A stretch of DNA of 36,067 nucleotides from Riemerella anatipestifer_E (GTDB lineage: Bacteria > Bacteroidota > Bacteroidia > Flavobacteriales > Weeksellaceae), in assembly GCF_009932355.1 (NCBI RefSeq), contig NZ_LEKU01000019.1, positions 1 through 36,067 on the forward strand. The letters are read 5' to 3'. A program made the translations under genes and the position numbers. Positions 13,954-21,847 of this stretch are shown here, in pieces (the first letter of the stretch is position 1; each line of letters begins with the position of its first letter). The notes under the pieces were generated by a model that worked only from the letters and a program-made list of their open reading frames with translations, made no database searches and was not told the origin of the DNA.

Positions 13954-15564
13954 TTAGTTATCCTTAATGCAACGGACGCCAAAGCTGTGGCCACGAACAT
14001 AGTTCTCTCTCGCGTTGCTCTGTCCACTAAAGAACTCTAGGAGATACGAAGTCTCAGTAGTTGCATAACTGCTGCTCCACAAGGTGCCGTAGCTACTCTG
14101 AGCTTTGAGCGTGGCAAATGCATAGTCGCCCCCACCATTGGCAGGTAAGCGGAGAACTTGCTCGTTCCACATATCCTCAGAATTTATAGTGCCATAAGTA
14201 CTTGTATCATAACCTAAAATCACATCATACAAAGCCATTTGTTCATCGTGAGTAGGCACATGATACCCCACAGGACAAGGATTATTGGATTGCCCTGACT
14301 GCCATAAGTTCATATTAGTATCCGCACTATTTAAGGCTTCATCAACCCAACCGCGACCTGAATTGCTATTACCTATAATAAAATTGTTATGACCGGGGTT
14401 CGTCCAAGAAGAAGATAAAGTGTCAATAGTACCATATTTAAGTGTACCACTTGTCGTATTAGTCCAATTGATGAGCTCGTGCCCGTCTGGGTTACGCTGC
14501 CATTGGAACAACGAACCATATGCACGCCAGTCTTTTTTAATCTGATTAGCAGTAGGGCTAGAAAGAGGCATTGCGGTGGTGGTATTTGTATAATCTAAAG
14601 CCCCTGCCTGACGAGCTGGGTCAAACCACGGTGAGCCTACTTTAGCATAATCTGCACCTAGATTATTGTTAAGCCAAACTCTACCATCGGGTCCCGTGAT
14701 TGGAAGATAGACAAAATTATGCTCTTTCACATTCTCTCCATAGCCCACACACTCCAATGTGGTCTTATCAAAGCAACGGTCAGGAATGCCTGTAAGGGTT
14801 TGTACTTTGAGCGTAGTAGTACTGCTCCCATTCAGACTAATGGTATAAGCATTAGCACTGCTAATGGCATTATAATGTGTACCATCTTCTGGAGCTAAAG
14901 CAGGGTAATAAATAGCCCCACTTACATTCTTTAGTTTAGCTTGTATAACGCCTGTATCCCCCGTAAAATGACCTGCTGGGTAAGACAACTTAAAATCTTG
15001 CATATAGCCATTTGCATTTTTTAAAGATAAGGTTTGTTCGTAAGCGGTATAATCTCCATTATTGGGCTGTGCATTGCTGTAAGGTATTTCTACTGTTACT
15101 TCCTCATCATTGGCTATACCTCCTTCCAAAATCTTATTTCCCTGTACTAAATAGTTTTTACCGTTGTGTTTAAAGACCACTAGCTTAATATCTTGTACTG
15201 CCCCTAGAGTAGCGGTAGCGGTAGCGGACGGATTACTAATGGGACTACCTGCATTGGCATTAGTACAAGTCCACTCGTGTACTCCATTGATAAGCCCCTT
15301 GTACATTTCTATACAATTTTTGTCTTTATTGTAAATTAGAGTTCCCTTTTTAGCATTAGACGAAAAAGTAAGTCGTTCTTCCGTTGTAAATTCAGGGAAC
15401 AGCACCCCTTGGGCATACCCATTGGGTAGAGTGTTCAACTCTTTTCTAGAAATTTCTAGAGTGGCTTGAGGCGTAGTGGTATTGATGCCCACTCTGCTTC
15501 TGTAATCTTCTTGAGCATTCAGCACCAAAGGCAGAAATACCGCACATAATAATGTCTTTTTCAT
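13954..15564 (-). CDS. FISUMP-domain surface protein, complete paralogue
   Basis: 536 residues from ATG at 15564. A signal peptide (MKKTLLCAVFLPLVLNAQ) is followed by VGINTTTPQATLEI (residues 25-38), a motif common at the start of Bacteroidota surface and tail-fibre-like proteins. A beta-rich middle leads to GIPDRCFDKTTLECVGYGE, and the C-terminal half is a FISUMP domain (GPDGRVWLNNNLGADYA, DWRAYGSLFQWQRNPDGHE, NPCPVGYHVPTHDEQ, HSFGVRCIKDN). Conserved blocks are identical or nearly so to the partial gene at 2-1153, but the loops between them and the region before the final GVRCIKD are different in sequence and length. There is no T9SS tail. It is probably exported and surface-exposed; the function is unknown. 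The HU-related gene follows 85 bp downstream. I found no clear TAnnTTTG box in front. Confidence 0.87.
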   Translation of the reverse strand: MKKTLLCAVFLPLVLNAQEDYRSRVGINTTTPQATLEISRKELNTLPNGYAQGVLFPEFTTEERLTFSSNAKKGTLIYNKDKNCIEMYKGLINGVHEWTCTNANAGSPISNPSATATATLGAVQDIKLVVFKHNGKNYLVQGNKILEGGIANDEEVTVEIPYSNAQPNNGDYTAYEQTLSLKNANGYMQDFKLSYPAGHFTGDTGVIQAKLKNVSGAIYYPALAPEDGTHYNAISSANAYTISLNGSSTTTLKVQTLTGIPDRCFDKTTLECVGYGENVKEHNFVYLPITGPDGRVWLNNNLGADYAKVGSPWFDPARQAGALDYTNTTTAMPLSSPTANQIKKDWRAYGSLFQWQRNPDGHELINWTNTTSGTLKYGTIDTLSSSWTNPGHNNFIIGNSNSGRGWVDEALNSADTNMNLWQSGQSNNPCPVGYHVPTHDEQMALYDVILGYDTSTYGTINSEDMWNEQVLRLPANGGGDYAFATLKAQSSYGTLWSSSYATTETSYLLEFFSGQSNARENYVRGHSFGVRCIKDN

Positions 15565-16209
15565 AGAATGTTATAGTTTATAGTTGTTAATTATTAAGTC
15601 GTTAAATTGTTAAGGTTGGATATTGGATTTAAGGAACTAAAGTTGTTCAAAGTTCTATGTTTAAAGTTTAAAGAATATGTACACCTATTCAACCTTAAAC
15701 TTTGAACTTTAAACCTTGAACACTTGCCCCTTGAACTCATAAGAAAACGCCTTCCCCCTCTAAACACACACAAAATGAGAGGAAAGGCTAAAACAGAAAG
15801 AGCAAAATACTCTCTCTGAACACTAAAAGCACCTAACAAGAACGACCATGTTATTAGACAAAACAATGGTGCTTTTAGCATATATTTATGAAAGCTAAAA
15901 TTAGAATAGGATAAACGCCAAAAGCCCCCAACAAAAGTTGGTGGAACTCTATTTATGATTAACGATAAAAGTCTAAAGAATTTTCTAGATAATACGACAC
16001 ATACGCAGGTAATTATCTGTGTGTGTGTGTGTGTGTGTGTGTGTTTACACAATTATTTGGCACTACCAAATTTTTGTGTAAGTTTTTTTCACTTTTTTGT
16101 ATGTTACTGGTATTGCGTTGCATAAAACTGGGGCAAATGTATAAGCTATTTTTTAGATATGCAAGTTTTCACCCATTTTAGTTCTTTCTAACCCCCACTA
16201 TATGTAAGT
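15565..16209. other. 645-bp gap of low-complexity and repeat sequence
   Basis: I see no convincing gene. At 15645-15721 two arms rich in GTTCAAAGTT/TTTAAAG form an imperfect inverted repeat. A (TG) tract is at 16018-16044. Directly beside it, TTACACAA (16045) to TTGTGTAA (16081) forms an inverted repeat with 16-bp arms (14 matches) and loop CACTA. A 152-codon minus-strand ORF across the gap consists of translated repeats and is not called. Confidence 0.6.
16018..16044. repeat. (TG)13 dinucleotide microsatellite
   Basis: An uninterrupted run of 13.5 TG units. It lies 454 bp upstream of the FISUMP start at 15564, outside any supported gene. Such tracts change length by slippage. Confidence 0.9.
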
Positions 16210-16737
16210 TTATTTTTGCTCATCATCTTTATACCAACTAGAGTATTTTACATAGCTGTTGGCAATTCTATTTACTTCGCCTTCTAGGAGTTCAGCGGAC
16301 ATATCTTTAATTTTTCTAGCTGGAATTCCGCCCCATACTTCGCCAGACTTAATATGTGTGCCTTGTGTAACCACAGAGCCTGCCCCTACAATAGAGTTAG
16401 ACTCCACCACGCAGTTATCCATCACAATAGCCCCCATACCTATAAGTACATTATCGTGCAAGGTACAGCCGTGCACAATGGCATTATGCCCAATAGAGAC
16501 ATTATTACCTATAACGAGTGGATATTTCTCGTAAGTGCAATGCAGCATAGCATTGTCCTGAACATTAACTCTGTTCCCCATTTTGATATAGTGTACATCT
16601 CCACGAATAACGGCATTATACCAAACGCTACATTCTGCCCCCATAGTTACATCGCCTATAATAGTAGCGGTTTCTGCTAGAAAAGTATCTTCTCCTATCT
16701 GTGGAGTTTTCCCTAAAAGAGGTCTTATAAGTGCCAT
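16210..16737 (-). CDS. Gamma carbonic anhydrase-like hexapeptide-repeat protein
   Basis: 175 residues from ATG at 16737. It is a left-handed beta-helix of imperfect hexapeptide repeats (IIGDVTMGAECSVWYNAVIRG, in part; VNVQDNAMLHC; LVIGNNVSIGHNAIVHGC; VLIGMGAIVMDNCVVESNSI), as in the YrdA/PaaY/CaiE branch of gamma-class carbonic anhydrases. The three zinc ligands are present: H66, H84 and H89. Many members of this branch are poor or untested as carbonic anhydrases, so the activity is uncertain. It is divergent from the Nfu gene, separated by 132 bp. No clear -7 box is seen, and its neighbours give no specific hint of function. Confidence 0.88.
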   Translation of the reverse strand: MALIRPLLGKTPQIGEDTFLAETATIIGDVTMGAECSVWYNAVIRGDVHYIKMGNRVNVQDNAMLHCTYEKYPLVIGNNVSIGHNAIVHGCTLHDNVLIGMGAIVMDNCVVESNSIVGAGSVVTQGTHIKSGEVWGGIPARKIKDMSAELLEGEVNRIANSYVKYSSWYKDDEQK

Positions 16738-16839
16738 ATTTTCGGTTTTATTTTAATCTATTAAAACTGGTTTCTTCCTATAAATTGCAATCATTGAAAA
16801 AAACTAAACCTAGTATTCTATCGTCTAATTTGGTTTCCG

Positions 16840-16847
16840 TATTTTTG
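16840..16847 (+). promoter_or_regulatory. -7 box for Nfu gene
   Basis: TATTTTTG fits TAnnTTTG, 22 nt before the ATG at 16870. No -33 TTG is visible at standard spacing. Confidence 0.45.
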
Positions 16848-16869
16848 CGGTTCCAAATTTAATTTAAAA

Positions 16870-17748
16870 ATGCGACAAATCATCATAGAAGCCACAGAAA
16901 ATCCTAGAGTAATGAAGTTCGTTGCGGATTACAACTTAATCCCAGGCTCGTTAGAACTAGATAGAAACTCAGATATTTCGGAAATACCACTCGCCCAAGA
17001 ACTTTTTAATTATCCTTTTGTAGATAAGGTTTTTATTACGGCTAATTTTATTGCTGTTGCTAAGCAAGATACCGTAGAATGGGAGCATGTAGTACAAAGT
17101 CTTAAAAATGTTATTGAAGACGAACTTCTTGCTAACCCTAGAATTTATCGCCAACAGAGGAAAGAAGTGTATCAAATTTACGCCGAAATGACACCCAACC
17201 CTTCGGTAATGAAATTTGTAGCCTCAAGACTATTATTAGATGGTTTTGTGGAGGTTAAATCTCGTGAGGAAGCCACAGAAGTGCCTCTAGCTCAAGCTAT
17301 TTTCAAAGAGTTTAGTTTTGCTCAAGAGGTCTTTATTTCGGATAACTTTGTTGCGGTTACCAAAGATGATTCTGTACAGTGGCACGAAGTGATGGTAGTT
17401 ACTAGAGCTTTTATCGCTGAATATCTCCAAAATGGTGGTGAGGTTTCCCAGAAAGAACCCCAAAAACACGAAAATCCAGTAGAGAAAATCATTAACAGAG
17501 AATATACTGATACAGAGCAGAAAATAAGTGATGTACTAAACGAATATGTAGCACCTGCAGTAGAAAACGATGGTGGAAAAATCTCTCTGATGGAGTATGA
17601 TGAAAGCACCAAAACTGCCAAAATGTTACTACAAGGTGCTTGTAGCGGCTGCCCAAGTTCTACAGCTACCCTGAAAGGCGGTATAGAGAATGTACTAAAA
17701 CAATTTCTGCCCGATTTGGTAGAAAAAGTGGAGGCTGTAAACGGCTAA
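16870..17748 (+). CDS. NifU/Nfu-type iron-sulfur cluster scaffold with duplicated N-terminal domain
   Basis: 292 residues. The N-terminal part holds two tandem Nfu_N-like domains, each about 90 residues: ENPRVMKFVADY...IPLAQELF...VFITANFIAVAK, and NPSVMKFVASR...VPLAQAIF...VFISDNFVAVTK. After a short linker, the C-terminal NifU domain (about residues 210-292) contains GACSGCPSS with the cluster-binding C258 and C261. Such proteins carry iron-sulfur clusters to target enzymes. The duplicated N-domain is a Bacteroidota-type architecture. hemH follows after 25 bp on the same strand, so the two are likely co-transcribed; both handle iron cofactors. The start is supported by a TAnnTTTG box 22 nt upstream. 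Confidence 0.9.
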   Translation: MRQIIIEATENPRVMKFVADYNLIPGSLELDRNSDISEIPLAQELFNYPFVDKVFITANFIAVAKQDTVEWEHVVQSLKNVIEDELLANPRIYRQQRKEVYQIYAEMTPNPSVMKFVASRLLLDGFVEVKSREEATEVPLAQAIFKEFSFAQEVFISDNFVAVTKDDSVQWHEVMVVTRAFIAEYLQNGGEVSQKEPQKHENPVEKIINREYTDTEQKISDVLNEYVAPAVENDGGKISLMEYDESTKTAKMLLQGACSGCPSSTATLKGGIENVLKQFLPDLVEKVEAVNG

Positions 17749-17773
17749 AATTTAATCACGCTAAAACAAAACT

Positions 17774-18802
17774 ATGTCAAAAAAAGGGATATTATTAGTT
17801 AATCTAGGTTCGCCCAAATCCACCAAGGTGTCTGATGTTAAAGAATATCTAGACGAATTTTTGATGGACGAAAAGGTCATCGATTATCGTTGGTTTTTCC
17901 GTGCATTATTGGTAAGAGGTATTATTCTCAAAACTAGACCTCCAAAGTCCGCAGCAGCTTACGAAACGGTGTGGACTCCAGAAGGCTCTCCCCTTATCGT
18001 AATCACAGAAAAAATAAAAACCAAACTACAAAAATTAGTAGATATCCCTGTGGAAATAGGTATGAGGTACGCCCAACCTAGCATAGAAAGCGGTATGAGA
18101 AAGCTCATAGAACAAGGCGTTACGGATATTGTTCTGTTTCCATTGTATCCGCAATACGCTATGAGTACCACAGAAACCGTGGTAGAAAAGGCAGAAGAGG
18201 TAAGAAAAAAACACTTCCCTAATGTGAGAGTTAATTATATTCAACCTTTCTATAACCGAGATATTTACATTAAATGTTTAGCTGATAGTATCCGAGAAAA
18301 ATTGCCTCAAGATTTTGATGCTTTACAGTTTTCTTACCATGGTGTACCCGAAAGACACATCTACAAAACAGACCCTACCAAAACATGCAACCTTAATGAT
18401 TGTTGCTCTCGTGAGAGCAACCCTAGTCATTCGTTTTGCTACCGTCATCAATGTTTTAAAACCACAGAATTGGTAATTGAACAGCTTAATTTACCAAAAG
18501 AGAAAACCATAGTTTCCTTTCAATCTCGTTTAGGAAAAGACAAGTGGATTGAGCCTTACACAGACGAAACTTTAGAAAATCTCCCTAAAAAAGGAGTTAA
18601 AAAATTGGCTATCTGTTGCCCTGCCTTTGTATCGGACTGTTTAGAAACCTTAGAAGAAATATCCGAAGAGGGCAAGGAAGAATTTTTGCACGCAGGAGGA
18701 GAGCAATTCCATTACATCTCTTGTCTTAATGATGAAGACCGCTGGATAGAAGTCATTAAAACACTTTGTGAAGAAGAATTAAAGAATTTCTATCTAAGCT
18801 AA
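17774..18802 (+). CDS. hemH: Ferrochelatase
   Basis: HemH inserts ferrous iron into protoporphyrin IX, the last step of protohaem synthesis. The protein is 342 residues and begins MSKKGILLVNLGSPKS. The catalytic H189 lies in FSYHGVPERH and the conserved E291 in CCPAFVSDCLETLEEI. Between them is a short cysteine-rich segment with C205, C210, C211, C222 and C227 (CNLNDCC...FCYRHQC), which could hold a metal or iron-sulfur cluster. Clusters are known in some ferrochelatases, but I cannot say this one has it. It follows the Nfu gene by 25 bp and ends at a clear terminator. Confidence 0.95.
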   Translation: MSKKGILLVNLGSPKSTKVSDVKEYLDEFLMDEKVIDYRWFFRALLVRGIILKTRPPKSAAAYETVWTPEGSPLIVITEKIKTKLQKLVDIPVEIGMRYAQPSIESGMRKLIEQGVTDIVLFPLYPQYAMSTTETVVEKAEEVRKKHFPNVRVNYIQPFYNRDIYIKCLADSIREKLPQDFDALQFSYHGVPERHIYKTDPTKTCNLNDCCSRESNPSHSFCYRHQCFKTTELVIEQLNLPKEKTIVSFQSRLGKDKWIEPYTDETLENLPKKGVKKLAICCPAFVSDCLETLEEISEEGKEEFLHAGGEQFHYISCLNDEDRWIEVIKTLCEEELKNFYLS

Positions 18803-18808
18803 AATATT

Positions 18809-18842
18809 CCCCACACCTACTTGATAATGTGTGGGGCTTTTT
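18809..18842 (+). terminator. Rho-independent terminator after hemH
   Basis: CCCCACAC (18809-18816) pairs with GTGTGGGG (18829-18836), followed by CTTTTT. It ends the Nfu-hemH unit 7 bp past the hemH stop. Confidence 0.85.
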
Positions 18843-18855
18843 ATATCATTTAGTT

Positions 18856-19617
18856 ATGAAACATCTCGGCATTATAGGCTGCGGTTGGCTAGGCGAACAT
18901 TTGGTAGAGCATTTTGCTCCTGCCTACTCTATCCACACTACTAATACTTCCGAAAGTAAAGCAAACTTACTAAAAAACAAAAGTTGCCAAACGAGTATCA
19001 TCAATTTTGATAATCCCATTGATACTCCTTGGGAAATTCTCTCAAAATTAGATGCTATTATTATTACGGTTCCGTTTTCAAAACGCACAGATTTACACCT
19101 TCTTAAAACGAAGTTTCATAATATCAATCGCTTTATTTTCGGATTTAAGAAGCCTATTTTTTTAATGAGTTCTATTGGTATTTATCCTCAAATTGAAGGA
19201 ATCATCAACGAAAACACACTAAACAATGCTGATTTAGACCAGCATATTCTATCCATTGAAAAGCAAATGAAATCTAATTTTCCACATCTAAATATTTTAC
19301 GATTGGGTGGACTTATGGGCGGCAACCGAATGCTAAGTAACTATAAGATAACCAACCTAAATCAAGTGGTTAATCATATTCATTATAAAGATGTTTGCCT
19401 TGTTATAGAGAAAATGTTAATCCGAAATTTAATCTCAAAAACGTACAATATTGTGGCTCCTCTACACCCTACCAAGCAAGAAGTCATAAACCAACAAACA
19501 GGAAAGCCAATCCCAACAATCCCACAAAAAACATTTGGGAGAATTATTTCTTCTCACCTTTCCGAAATAGAAATCCCTTATAGCTACCGCTATCCAGACC
19601 CTACAAAATTTGTGTAA
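18856..19617 (+). CDS. NAD(P)-binding SDR-like / epimerase family protein
   Basis: 253 residues from ATG at 18856. The N-terminus MKHLGIIGCGWLGEHLVEHF has the Rossmann motif GxGxxG (G8, G10, G13). Other recognisable parts are LDAIIITVPFSKR, FLMSSIGIYPQIEG (the Ser and Tyr-containing region of extended SDRs), NILRLGGLMGGNR and NQVVNHIHYKDVC. It resembles the YeeZ-like branch of NAD-dependent epimerase/dehydratase proteins, whose substrates are mostly unknown. An in-frame GTG at 18829 falls inside the hemH terminator hairpin and is not a plausible start. It is convergent with the T9SS plug gene, 8 bp between stops. Confidence 0.8.
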   Translation: MKHLGIIGCGWLGEHLVEHFAPAYSIHTTNTSESKANLLKNKSCQTSIINFDNPIDTPWEILSKLDAIIITVPFSKRTDLHLLKTKFHNINRFIFGFKKPIFLMSSIGIYPQIEGIINENTLNNADLDQHILSIEKQMKSNFPHLNILRLGGLMGGNRMLSNYKITNLNQVVNHIHYKDVCLVIEKMLIRNLISKTYNIVAPLHPTKQEVINQQTGKPIPTIPQKTFGRIISSHLSEIEIPYSYRYPDPTKFV

Positions 19618-19625
19618 TACCTTTT

Positions 19626-20831
19626 CTACTGAACAGGAGCCCTTAACTCTCCATAGCCTAAAAGTCCATCATAGTTAGCTCCGAAAGGTCTGTAATACAA
19701 AAACGCTTGATAAAGATTTTCGGTTTGCCAAAAATTACCATTTATTTCTCCATAGTTTAGCGTTTCTCCCTCTTTTTGTGTCGCCAAAATATAGTTGTAG
19801 AATCCTTGCTTCAGATAAATTTTTGCTACATACTGATGCCTATTTTCATCATAGTACATTTGGCTTTCCTCGTTTGCGATGTAGTTGTTAAACTGTCCCA
19901 ATACATAAATTTTACCCTGTATCGGCTCCGAATCTAAATAAAAATATACCCAAGAATAATCCGCCTCTCTATGAGCATCTCTTTCCAAACCTAAATCATT
20001 TCTTCTGAAATAAAACGCTCCATTAACATCTGGCTGATACTGATAATTGAGTGGATATGCCCAAACAGGATGCAAGTAAGTATAATTAGTACCTTCCATC
20101 GTTTCAGCTCCTGCTACCATATCAAAGGCTCTACCTATATTCTTATTATCAAAGTAATAAAATTCGTTATTACCTTCAAAAGCTAAATTCAGCTGTTGAA
20201 ACATTAGCCCACTACCCAAAGTACTGCTAGGCTTCTGATTGTAAACTCCAATCTCCCAATTATTATTTTGAATTACATTCAACGAAACAGAATTAACATT
20301 ATTAAGCAAAGTTTGGTCTCCCATAGCTTTTACCTCTACCCTTTGATTAAGCTCTTGCCTTTTGCTATCCGAAAATCGGCTAAGATTAAGTGCTAAGGAA
20401 GCCTTATTTTCAACCACACAAAACCTCCTTTTAAACAATGGCTTAGAGGGAGAATCTTTGTAAACTACAATTTCAAAATTTCCCGAAATCTTAGGTTTTA
20501 TCTGCTCGTTAGGAAATACTAGCTCGTAATGCGTATATCTTTGTAAAGTATTAAAAGAGTATTGAAAGTTGTTGATAATCCCATTCAAATCGCCACTAGC
20601 ATACTCGGTAAAAAATAGACCATCTTCCTGCCAATTCCTATCATAATGCTTCAGAGTATAGCGATAGATTGAACTCCCCCCCGACAAGTCATCAAATCTT
20701 AAAACCAACTGCTCCCCAATATTGATGACAGGTGTACCATCGTTAGTTTTAGGATTAAATAGTTGAATGCTTTTTATATTCTGTCCAAAAACCATCTGCA
20801 ATAATAGCAGAAACATCATTATTTTATTCAT
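19626..20831 (-). CDS. T9SS plug protein (DUF5103)
   Basis: 401 residues from ATG at 20831 (MNKIMMFLLLLQMVFGQ, a signal peptide). The mature start NIKSIQLFNPKTNDGTPVI and later blocks such as LRFDDLSGGSSIYRYTLKH, HYDRNWQEDGLFFTEY, ETMEGTNYTYLHPVWAYPLNY (split) and ADYSWVYFYLDSEPI match the DUF5103 family. In Flavobacterium johnsoniae a member of this family was found plugging the SprA translocon, so it is part of the type IX secretion machinery. This fits the two T9SS-tailed proteins in the window. A TATCTTCG box, one change from consensus, ends 5 nt before this ATG and argues against the longer frame from 20894. It lies downstream of the GLPGLI genes but behind a terminator. Confidence 0.85.
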   Translation of the reverse strand: MNKIMMFLLLLQMVFGQNIKSIQLFNPKTNDGTPVINIGEQLVLRFDDLSGGSSIYRYTLKHYDRNWQEDGLFFTEYASGDLNGIINNFQYSFNTLQRYTHYELVFPNEQIKPKISGNFEIVVYKDSPSKPLFKRRFCVVENKASLALNLSRFSDSKRQELNQRVEVKAMGDQTLLNNVNSVSLNVIQNNNWEIGVYNQKPSSTLGSGLMFQQLNLAFEGNNEFYYFDNKNIGRAFDMVAGAETMEGTNYTYLHPVWAYPLNYQYQPDVNGAFYFRRNDLGLERDAHREADYSWVYFYLDSEPIQGKIYVLGQFNNYIANEESQMYYDENRHQYVAKIYLKQGFYNYILATQKEGETLNYGEINGNFWQTENLYQAFLYYRPFGANYDGLLGYGELRAPVQ

Positions 20832-20836
20832 ACCCA

Positions 20837-20844
20837 CGAAGATA
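20837..20844 (-). promoter_or_regulatory. Probable -7 box for T9SS plug gene
   Basis: TATCTTCG on the minus strand differs from TAnnTTTG at one base and ends 5 nt before the ATG at 20831. It decides the start against in-frame codons further upstream. Confidence 0.35.
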
Positions 20845-20889
20845 AACATTTTTTGAATATTGTAGATTTTATTTTTTATTAAACTACAA

Positions 20890-20930
20890 ACCAAAATACT
20901 TCTCTCCTACCCTAAGTAAAAGAGAAGTAT
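20890..20930 (-). terminator. Terminator after third GLPGLI gene
   Basis: ATACTTCTCT (20896-20905) pairs with AGAGAAGTAT (20921-20930), a 10-bp stem, followed on the minus strand by TTTTGG. The T-run is short. It lies 27 bp past the stop at 20958 and separates this gene from the plug gene. Confidence 0.6.
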
Positions 20931-20957
20931 CACCTATTTAACTTATTATTTATCCGT

Positions 20958-21746
20958 CTAGAATATATGATTGTTATCTTTCAAAGCATTCTGCCTAACC
21001 AACTTTCTCCTTTCCTCTGGTAAAGGTTTGTTCAACCTCTGTTCAAATCTTTGGATTATGGTTTCTGGCAGAGCTTTCCTCACTTGCGAAAACTGTTCCA
21101 TATTTACCTTAGCGGCGTTAGAACTGGGTTTAGCAAGTTCCAACTTATCTTTCTTGGCAAAATAGGTAAGTTCGTAAGTGTAATATTTCTTCTTGTCGTA
21201 AACCTTAACTACCAATCCTGGCAAACCTTTAAATATATAAGGACCTTCTGAAATGGGTATCTCTTCTGTAAACCAAGCCTCATAATCTCTACCTCTATAA
21301 TGAGATACCGCCTTTATACACCGATAAGAGTTGATAACTTCCTTCTCATTAGTTATGTTCCAAACGACCTTATCCGTTAATGGGAAGTAAAAATCATCTG
21401 TAAAAATCCTATCATACACTAACACATCATCTTTCTGTCTAACAACTTCTTGTCTTAATTTTGGTTTTGGAACATTTGTAATATCTAGCACTACCGTCCC
21501 ATCTTTTGCGGTGCTTAAAGCATTCCTAATTTCCTTTTTAGAAAGAGAGTCCGACAAAGATTTTACAGCACTCCTAAAAATAGACTGCTCTCCCACAATT
21601 TGCAAATCCATTATTTCCTCTAACTGGTTAGCACTTACAGTATCCCTAACAAAAACCATCCGATATTTCGCCAAAAATGATTGAGCAAACACATTACAAG
21701 AAAGACAAAATAACAATATACAACCTATTTTAACAACAATTTTCAT
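20958..21746 (-). CDS. GLPGLI family protein, third of three
   Basis: 262 residues from ATG at 21746. A signal peptide (MKIVVKIGCILLFCLSCNVFAQ) is followed by a beta-rich chain. The family signature is at RDYEAWFTEEIPISEGPYIF then KGLPGLVVKVYD. GLPGLI proteins (TIGR01200) are exported, abundant as paralogues in Bacteroidota and have no established function. This copy shares with its two neighbours the pattern R-x-Y/W-EAWF, GPYxFxGLPGL, but little else, so the duplication is old. It has its own terminator. Confidence 0.85.
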   Translation of the reverse strand: MKIVVKIGCILLFCLSCNVFAQSFLAKYRMVFVRDTVSANQLEEIMDLQIVGEQSIFRSAVKSLSDSLSKKEIRNALSTAKDGTVVLDITNVPKPKLRQEVVRQKDDVLVYDRIFTDDFYFPLTDKVVWNITNEKEVINSYRCIKAVSHYRGRDYEAWFTEEIPISEGPYIFKGLPGLVVKVYDKKKYYTYELTYFAKKDKLELAKPSSNAAKVNMEQFSQVRKALPETIIQRFEQRLNKPLPEERRKLVRQNALKDNNHIF

Positions 21747-21799
21747 CTCAACAGATTATCAATAAATAAAAATGAAAAGTAGGTATTTTTTTCTGATAT

Positions 21800-21827
21800 A
21801 AAAAACTCCTTCTAGTATATAGAAGGA
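21800..21827 (-). terminator. Terminator after second GLPGLI gene
   Basis: TCCTTCTA (21807-21814) pairs with TAGAAGGA (21820-21827), with a 5-nt loop, followed on the minus strand by GAGTTTTTTA. It lies 20 bp past the stop at 21848. Confidence 0.75.
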
Positions 21828-21847
21828 ATTTATATGTAATAGTAATG

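Noticed and set aside
1..15564. The whole 2-15.6 kb segment as an invertible DNA region between inverted FISUMP-HU copies
   Set aside because: Identical stretches between copies are only about 30 bp, and no invertase or recombinase gene is present in the window.
15594..16052. 152-codon minus-strand ORF starting MCKHTHTHTHTQ
   Set aside because: It is a translation of the (TG) tract and of TTTAAAGTT-type repeats; composition is not protein-like and no promoter or homologous motif is seen.
18829..18855. GTG start at 18829 for the SDR-like protein
   Set aside because: The codon is inside the hemH terminator stem; the ATG at 18856 begins directly at the Rossmann-fold strand.
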